Assembly (NCBI RefSeq): GCF_000715075.1
Contig: NC_134100.1
Span: 32,966,042-33,030,041 of the forward strand
DNA: 64,000 bases
Reading direction: 5' to 3'
Source of the DNA: Nicotiana tabacum
Lineage: Eukaryota > Streptophyta > Magnoliopsida > Solanales > Solanaceae
This document shows positions 57,498 through 64,000 of the stretch, in pieces. How positions within the stretch are numbered: position 1 is the stretch's first letter; every line of letters begins with the position of its first letter. The position numbers were made by a program, and so were the translations under genes. The notes under the pieces are model-generated. The model saw nothing but the letters and a program-made list of their open reading frames with translations. It was not told where the DNA came from and did not search any database.

Positions 57498-58100
57498 GTT
57501 GAATCCTATAAAATGTGCATTCAAAGTCCCTGCTGGAAAATTGCTAGGTTTCATTGTAAGCAATAAAGGGATAAAGCTGGATCCTTCAAAGATCAAAGCT
57601 ATTCAAGAGTTACCACAATCCAAGAGTAAGAAGGATGTGATGAGTTTCCTGGGTAGATTGAATTACATCAACCATTTCATAGCCCAGTCTACAGTAATTT
57701 GTGAACCTATTTTCAAGCTGATCAAGAAGGATGCTGCCACAAAATGGACAGAAGAGTGTCAGAAAGCCTTCAACGGAATTAAGGAGTATCTGTCAAATCC
57801 ACCAGTGTTGGTTCCTCCTGAGCCTAGGAAGCCACTTTTGTTGTACATGTCAATCTTGGATAATGCATTTTATGCTGGGTCTGCGATGGATCATGCGGCC
57901 ACATAATGGACCGCATAATGGTCCAAACATTTGCCCAAGTTTTTGCTTCAATATGCGGCAGATCTGCGACCGTAGAATGAACCGCAGAAATTACCTGCAC
58001 TTCCAAAAAATTTCTTCAACTCCCCAACGCACTGTTCAACCCAAAAGATCTGATCCACGAAACCTCGGGTTTTAGGTAAAAACTATTACGGGGCCTTACA
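57498..58100 (+). repeat. Array unit 1
   Basis: 603 bases. The RT part stays open for 135 residues from 57499 (LNPIKCAFKVPAGKLLGFIV). It has the variant KLIKKDAATK and the spacer variant TTCAATATGCGGCAGATCTG shared with unit 3. About 20 bases are missing between GCGGCC words near 57896. Confidence 0.9.
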
Positions 58101-58729
58101 GTTAAATCCTAAAAAATGCGCATTCAAAGTCCCTACTAGAAAATTGCTAGGTTTCATTGTAAGCTGAAAAGGGATAGAGCTGGATCCTTCAAAGATCAAA
58201 GCTATTCAAGAGTTGCCACTGCCCAATAGTAAGAAGGATGTGATGAGATTCCTGGGTAGACTGAATTACATCAACAATTTCATAGCCCAGTCTACAGTAA
58301 TTTATTAACCTACTTTCAAACTACTGAGGAAGGATGCTGCCACAAAATGGACAAAAGAATGTCAGAAAGCCTTCAACAGAATTAAGGAGTGCTTGTCAAA
58401 TTCACCAGTGTTGGTTCCTCCCGAGCCTCGGAAGCCACTGTTGTTATACCTGTCGATCTTGGATAATGCATTTTGTGCCGGGTCTGTGATGGGTTATGTG
58501 GCCCGCAAAATGATAATGCGGCCGCATAATGGACCGCTTAATGGTCCAAAAATTTGCCCAAGTTTCTGCCTTAATCTGCGGTCGTAGATCAGTTCTGCAA
58601 CCGCAGAATGGATCGTAGAAACGCCCTGCACTTCCTAAAATTTTCTTTAACTCCACAACGCACTGTTCAACCCAAAAAGTCCGAACCACGAAACCCTGGG
58701 TTTTAGGTAATATTTTACAGGGCCTTACA
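58101..58729 (+). repeat. Array unit 2
   Basis: 629 bases, starting GTTAAATCCTAAAAAATGCG. It has CCCAATAGTAAGAAGGATG and GATGAGATTCCTGGG, variants shared with unit 4 only. The spacer holds an exact GCGGCCGC at 58518-58525. A stop (TGA) replaces the codon after FIVS in the RT part. Confidence 0.9.
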
Positions 58730-59353
58730 GTTGAATCCTAAAAAATGCGTATTCAAAGTCCCTACTGGAAAATTGCTACGTTTCATTATAAGCACAAAAG
58801 GGATAAGGTTGGATCCTTCAAAGATTAAAGTTATTCAATAGTTTCCACCGGCCAAGAATAAGAAGGAAGTGATGAGTTTCCTGGGTAGACTGAATTACAT
58901 CAACCATTTCATAGCCCAATCTACAGTAATTTGTGAACCTATTTTCAAGCTGATCAAGAAGGATGCTGCCACAAAATGGACAGAAGAGTGTCAGAAAGCC
59001 TTCAATGGAATTAAGGAGTATCTGTCAAATCCACCAGTATTGATTCCTCCTGAGCCTAGGAAGCCACTTTTGTTGTAAGTGTCGATCTTGTATTAATGCA
59101 TTTTGTGCTGGGTCTGCGATGGATCATGCGGCCCGCAAAATGATTATGCGACCACATAATAGACCGCATAATGGTCCAAACATTTGCCCAAGTTTTTGCT
59201 TCAATATGCGGCAGATCTGCGACCGTAGAATGAACTGCAGAAATGACCTGCACTTCCAAAAAATTTCTTCAACTCCCCAATGCACTGTTCAACTCAAAAG
59301 GTCTGATCCATGAAATCTCGGGTTTTAGGTAAAAACGTTTACGGGGCCTTACA
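58730..59353 (+). repeat. Array unit 3
   Basis: 624 bases. Its first third (AGCACAAAAGGGATAAGGTT) matches unit 5, while its later part (KLIKKDAATK, TTCAATATGCGGCAGATCTG) matches unit 1. It thus lies across the boundary of a two-unit duplication. Confidence 0.9.
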
Positions 59354-59969
59354 ATTAAATCCTAAAAAATGCGCATTCAAAGTCCCTACTGGAAAATTGC
59401 TAGGTTTCATTGTAAGCTGAAAAGGGATAGAGCTGGATCCTTCAAAGATCAAAGCTATTCAAGAGTTGCCACCGCCCAATAGTAAGAAGGATGTGATGAG
59501 ATTCCTGGGTAGACTAAATTACATCAACCGTTTCATAGCCCAGTCTACAGTAATTTTGGACCTACTTTCAAACTGTTGAAGAAGGATGCTGCCACAAAAT
59601 GGACAAAAGAATGTCAGAAAGCCTTCAACAGAATTAAGGAGTACTTGTCAAATCCACCAGTGTTGGTTCCTCCCGAGCCTAGGAAGCCACTGTTGTTATA
59701 CCTGTCGATCTTGGATAATGCATTTTGTGCTGGGTCTGTGATGGGTTATGCAGCCCGCAAAATGATAATGCGGCCGCATAATGGTCCAAAAAATTGCCCA
59801 AGTTTCTGCCTTAATCTGCGGTCGCAGATCAGTTCTGCGACCGCATAATGGACCGTAGAAATGCCCTGCACTTCCTAAAATTTTCCTTAACTCCACAACG
59901 CACTGTTCAACCCAAAAAGTCTGAACCACGAAACCCTGGGTTTTAGGTAATATTTTACAGGGCCTTACA
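59354..59969 (+). repeat. Array unit 4
   Basis: 616 bases, starting ATTAAATCCT (first G of GTTGA changed). It shares CCCAATAGTAAGAAGG and GATGAGATTCCTGGG with unit 2. A 4-base loss (TAATTTTGGACC for TAATTTGTGAACC-type text) shifts the frame near 59553. It contains GCGGCCGC at 59770-59777. Confidence 0.9.
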
Positions 59970-60629
59970 GTTGAATCCTGAAAAATGCGTATACAAAGTC
60001 CCTACTGGAAAATTGCTAGGTTTCATTGTAAGCACAAAAGGGATAAGGTTGGATCCTTCAAAGATCAAAGTTATTCAATAGTTGCCACCGGCCAAGAGTA
60101 AGAAGGATGTGATGAGTTTCCTGGGTAGACTGAATTACATCAACTATTTCATAGCCCAGTCTACAGTAATTTGTCAACCTATTTTCAAACTGTTGAAGAT
60201 GGATGCTGCGACAAAATGGACAGAAGAGTGTGAGAAAGCCTTTAATAGAATTAAGGAGTGTTTGTCAAATCCACTAGTTTTGGTTCCTCCCCAGCCTAGG
60301 AAGCCACTATTGTTGTACTTGTCGATCTTGGCTAATGTATTTTTTGTTGGGTCTACGATGGGTTATGCGGCCCGCAAAATAATTATGCGGCCGTATAATG
60401 GACCGCATAATGGTCCAAAATTTTGCCCCAATTTCTGCTTCAATCTGCGGCAGATTTGCGGTCCGTAGATCATTTATGCGGTCCGCAGATCAGTTCTGTA
60501 ACCGTAGAATGGACCGCAGAAATGCCCTGCACTTCCAAAAGGAAATCTCAACTCTCGAACGCGTTGTTCAACCCAAAAGGTCCGAACCAAGAAACCCTGA
60601 GTTTTAGATAAAGTGTACGGGGCCTTACA
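59970..60629 (+). repeat. Array unit 5
   Basis: 660 bases, the longest unit. The extra length comes from a duplicated GCGGTCCG(T/C)AGATCA word at about 60458-60500. The RT part has LLKMDAATKWTEECEKAF and NPLVLVPPQPRK. Confidence 0.9.
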
Positions 60630-61231
60630 GTTGAATCCTGCAACATGCGCATTCAAAGTCTCTACTGGAAAATTGCTAGGTTTCATTGTAACCAGAAAAG
60701 GGATAGAGTTGGAACCTTCAAAGATCAAAGCTATTCAAGAGTTTCCACCGCCCAAGAGTAAGAAGGATGTGATGAGTTTCATGGGTAGACTGAATTTTAT
60801 CAATTGTTTCATAGCCCAGTCTACAGTAAATTATAAACCTATTTCAAGCTGCTGAAGATAGATGCTGCCACAAAATGAAGTATTTGTCAAATCCACCAGT
60901 AAAGTTCCTCCCGAGCCTAGGAAGCCAATGTTGTTATAACTGTCGATCTTGGATAATGCATTTTGTGTTGGGTCTGCGATGGGTTATGCGGCCCGCAAAA
61001 TGATTATGCGGCCACATAATGGATTGCATAATAGTCAGAAAATTTGCCCAAGTTTCTGCTTTAATCTGCGGTAGATCTGTGGTCCGCAGATTAGTTCTGC
61101 GACCGTTGAATGGACCGCAGAAATGCCCTACACTTCCAAAAAAAATTTTCAACTCCCCAATGCACTGTTCAAGCCAAAAAGTCTGAACCATGTAACCCCG
61201 GATTTTAGGTAAAGTTTTATGGGGCCTTACA
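60630..61231 (+). repeat. Array unit 6
   Basis: 602 bases. The RT part has LNPATCAFKVSTGKLLGFIV and RKGIELEPSKIKAIQEFPPP. About 37 bases encoding TEECQKAFNRIKE are deleted at about 60878, so ATG runs straight into AAGTATTTGTC. Confidence 0.9.
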
Positions 61232-61871
61232 AGTGAATCCTGCAAAATGAGCATTCAAAGTCCTTGCTGGGAAATTTCTAGGTTTCATTGTAAGCAGAAA
61301 AGGGATAGAGTTAGATCCTTCAAAGATCAAAGCTATTCAAGAGTTTCCACCACCCAAGAGCAAGAAGGATGTGATGAGTTTCCTGGGTAGACTGAATTAC
61401 ATCAACCATTTCATAGCCAAGTCTACAGTAATTTTGGACCTACTTTCAAGTTGTTGAAGAAGGATGCTGCCACAAAATGGACAGAAGAATGTCAGAAAGA
61501 CTTCAATAGAATTAAGGAGTACTTGTTAAATCCACCAGTGTTGGTTCCTCCCAAGTCTAGGAAGCCACTGTTGTTATACCGATTGATCTTGGATAATGCA
61601 TTTTGTGTTGGGTTTGCGATGGGTTAAGCGGCCCGCAAAATGATTATACACCCGCATAATGGACCGCATAACAGTCCAAAAAATTTCCCAAGTTTTTGCT
61701 TCAATCTGCTGCAAATCTGCGGTCCGCAGATCAGTTTTGTGACCTCCGAATGGACAACAAAAATGCCCTGCACTTCCAAAAATTTTCTTCAACTCCCCAA
61801 CGCACTGTTCTACCACAAAAGTCCGAACCACGAAACCCCGGGTTTTAGGTAAACATTTTCGGGGCCTTACA
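61232..61871 (+). repeat. Array unit 7
   Basis: 640 bases. Its start is AGTGAATCC. It has CATAGCCAAGTCTAC and the spacer variants CACCCGCATAAT and ACCTCCGAATGGAC, close to those of unit 10 and no other unit. Confidence 0.9.
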
Positions 61872-62471
61872 GTTGAATCCTGCAAAATGAGCATTTAAAG
61901 TACCTGCTGGAAAATTTCTAGGTTTACTTGTAAGCTGAAAAGGGATAGAGTTGGATCTTTCAAAGATCAAAGCTATTCAAGAGTTGCCACCGCCCAAGAG
62001 TAAGAAAGATGTGATGAGTTTCCTGGGTAGACTAAATTACATCAACCGTTTCATTGCCCAGTCTACAGTAATTTGTGAACCTATTTTCAAGCTGCTGAAG
62101 AAGGATACTACCACAAAATGGACAGAAGAGTGTCACAATGCCTTCAACAGAATTAAGTTATATTTGTCAAATCCACCAGTGTTGGTTCCTCCTGAGTCTA
62201 GGGAGCAACTTTTGTTGTACTTGTTAATCTTGGATAATGCATTTTGTGCTGGGTCTGTGATGGGGTATGCGGCCGCATAATGGACCGCATAATGGTCCAA
62301 AATTTTGCCCAAGTTTTTGCTTCTATCTGCGGCAGATCTGCGGCCCGCAGATCAGTTTTGCGACCTCGGAATGGACCACAGAAACGCATTGCACTTCCAA
62401 TGCACTGTTCAACCCAAAAAGAACGAACCACGGAACCCCGAATTTTTGGTAAAATTTTACGGGGCCTTATA
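61872..62471 (+). repeat. Array unit 8
   Basis: 600 bases. It shares GAGCATTTAAAGT and GTAGACTAAATTACATCAAC with unit 11 (CTAAATCACATCAACC there). It has an open 109-residue RT stretch from 61951 and GCGGCCGC at 62269-62276, with the 20-base GCGGCC-to-GCGGCC deletion in the spacer. Confidence 0.9.
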
Positions 62472-63080
62472 GTTGAATCCTGCAAAATGTGCATTCAAAG
62501 TCCGTGCTGGAAAATTGCCAGATTTCATTGTAAGCTGAAAAGGGATAGAGCTGGATCCTTCAAAGATCAAAGCTATTCAAGAGTTTCCACCACCCAAGAA
62601 TAAGAAGGATGTGATGAGTTTCCTGGGTAGACTGACTTACATCAATCATTTCATAGCCCAGTCTACAGTAATTTGTGAACCTTTTTTTCAAGCTGCTGAA
62701 GAAGGATGTTGCCACAAAATGGACAGAAGAGTGTTAAAAAGCCTTCAATATAATTATGGAGTATTTGTCAAATCCACTAGTGTTGGTTCCTCCCGAGCCT
62801 AGGAAGCCACTATTGTTGTACCTATTAATCTTGGATAATGCATTTTGTGCTGGGTCTGCGATGGGTTATGCGGCCGCATAATGGTCCAAAAGGTTTCACA
62901 AGTTTCTGGTGTGATTTGCGGCAGATCTGCGGTCCGCAGATCAGTTTTGCGATCGCAGAATGGACCGCAAAAACTCCCTGCACTTCATAAAAAAAATTCA
63001 ACTCCCGAACGTACTGTTCAACCCAAAAAGTCCGAACCACAAAACCCCGGATTTTAGGTAAAGTTTTACGGGGCCTTACA
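62472..63080 (+). repeat. Array unit 9
   Basis: 609 bases. An added T in CCTTTTTTTCAAGC shifts the RT frame near 62687. The spacer has GCGGCCGC at 62870-62877 and lacks both the 20-base block and the ATGGACCGCATA block. Confidence 0.9.
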
Positions 63081-63721
63081 GTTGAATCCTGCAAAATAAG
63101 CATTCAAAGTCCCTGCTGGAAAATTTCTAGGTTTCATTGTAAGAAGAAAAAGGATAGAGTTGGATCCTTCAAAGATCAAAGCTATTCAAGAGTTGCCACC
63201 GCCCAAGAGTAAGAAGGATGTGATGAGTTTCCTGGATAGACTGAATTACATCAGCCATTTCATAGCCAAGTCTATAGTAATTTGTGAACCTATTTTCAAG
63301 GTGCTGAAGAAGGATGCTGCCACAAAATGGACAGAAGAATGTCAGAAAGCCTTCAACAAAATTAAGGAGTACTTGTCAAATCCACCAGTATTGGTTCCTC
63401 CCGAGCCTAGAAAGCCACTGTTGTTGTACCGGTCGATCTTGGATAATACATTTTGTGCTAGGTCTACGATGGTTTATGCATCCCGCAAAATAATTATGCC
63501 CCCGCATAATATACCGCATAATGGTCCAAAAAGTTTCCCAAGTTTCTGCTTCAATCTACAGAAAATTGGCAGTCCGCAGATCCGTTTTGCAACCTCGGAA
63601 TGGACCACAGAAACGCCCTGCACTTCCAAAAATTTTCTTCAACTCCCCAACGCACTGTTCAACTAAAAATGTCTGAACCACGAAACCCCAGGTTTTAGGT
63701 AAATATTGTCGGGGCCTTACA
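63081..63721 (+). repeat. Array unit 10
   Basis: 641 bases. Its RT and spacer parts stay open together for 168 residues from 63160. It shares CCAAGTCTA and CCCCCGCATAAT-type variants with unit 7, three units earlier. Confidence 0.9.
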
Positions 63722-64000
63722 GTTGAATCGTGCAAAATGAGCATTTAAAGTCCCTGCTGAAAAATTGCTAGGTTACATTGTAAGATGAAAAGGGATAGAG
63801 CTGGATCCTTCAAAGATCAAAGCTATTCAAGAGTTGCCACCGCCCAAGAGTACGAAAGATGTGATGAGTTTCCTAGGTAGACTAAATCACATCAACCGTT
63901 TCATAGCCCAGTCTACTTTAATTTGTGAACCTATTTTCAAGCTACTGAAGAAGGATGCTGCCACAAAATGGACAGAATAGTGTCAGAAAGCCTTCACCAG
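63722..64000 (+). repeat. Array unit 11 (cut by window edge)
   Basis: It starts GTTGAATCGTGC and matches unit 8 at GAGCATTTAAAGT. It is interrupted by the window end inside the RT part, with a TAG in GGACAGAATAGTGTCAG. Confidence 0.9.

Larger units (their letters stand above)
57019..64000 (+). repeat. Tandem array of chimeric RT/RNase H + LTR-terminus units
   Basis: Ten complete units and two partial ones follow head to tail and continue off the window. Each unit has about 375 bases of Ogre RT thumb/RNase H start (LNPxKCAFKVPxGKLLGFIV, LDPSKIKAIQELPPPKSKKD, VMSFLGRLNYINHFIAQSTV, CEPIFKLLKKDAATKWTEEC, QKAFNRIKEYLSNPPVLVPP, LLLYLSILDNAF) and about 230 bases of LTR terminus rich in GCGGCC and GCGGTCCGCAG palindromes. 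The second part ends GGGGCCTTACA. Starts (GTTGA) lie at 57498, 58101, 58730, 59354, 59970, 60630, 61232, 61872, 62472, 63081 and 63722, so units are 600-660 bases. Normal RNase H sequence after LDNAF is absent in every unit. Confidence 0.92.

Noticed and set aside
57480..57500. CTTACAG/TTGAATCC as an intron acceptor before an RT exon
   Set aside because: The ...TTACA is the LTR terminus and the G belongs to the target duplication GTTGA, which also stands before the LTR at 55195-55199.
57019..64000. Array units as functional small genes or as a CRISPR-like array
   Set aside because: The frames are fragments of RT joined to LTR sequence, with stops and deletions varying between units. Unit length and lack of unique short spacers rule out CRISPR.

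Overview
The window looks like plant nuclear heterochromatin, most probably from the Solanaceae (a Nicotiana-like genome). This is inferred from Tekay/Del-type and Ogre/Tat-type Ty3/gypsy sequences, tRNA-Met primer sites, very long LTRs of the TGTCACGACCC...GGGTCATTACA type, and CpG-rich palindrome clusters inside LTRs. I found no convincing host gene, tRNA, rRNA or organellar insertion. Almost all 64 kb is nested, decayed retrotransposon. The one stretch of about 1.2 kb that I cannot assign is 22578-23773.

Layout from left to right. (A) 1-4209 plus 22127-22577 is a minus-strand Ty3/gypsy chromovirus. Its pol is decayed, its gag, protease and PBS are missing, and its 5' LTR is split. (B) 4210-22126 lies inside that LTR. 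It is a minus-strand non-autonomous (LARD-like) family arranged LTR-internal-LTR-internal-LTR, with LTRs of about 3.4-3.5 kb and non-coding internal regions of about 3.8 kb. (D) 23774-38859 is a plus-strand Tekay/Del-like element with gag, protease, RT, RNase H, integrase and chromodomain, all broken by stops, frameshifts and lost catalytic residues. Its 3' LTR is split by (E) 33555-38584, a 5.0-kb AT-rich insertion that may be an Ogre/Tat solo LTR. (F) 38860-55199 is a plus-strand Ogre/Tat element with an extra upstream ORF1, gag, protease, a G-patch-like segment, a candidate intron and RT. Its gag is split by (H) 42447-52388, a second minus-strand non-autonomous element with non-coding interior. 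(G) 55200-57018 is part of an LTR inserted in the Ogre RT gene with a GTTGA target duplication.

The most unusual part is 57019-64000. This is a tandem array of chimeric units of about 600-660 bp, each made of the Ogre RT/RNase H coding piece that follows the insertion site plus about 230 bp of the terminus of the inserted LTR. The junction LTR-end/GTTGA/RT recurs in every unit. The array therefore looks like a satellite born by duplication across an LTR insertion junction inside a reverse transcriptase gene. Shared variants between units reveal two-unit and three-unit higher-order duplications. The array runs off the right edge.

The sequences do not form a cellular pathway. The functional link is parasitic: the coding-free families B and H keep the tRNA-Met primer site, the leader segment next to it and the region just before the polypurine tract, and share these with the coding family D. 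This suggests, by inference, that they were copied by chromovirus proteins.
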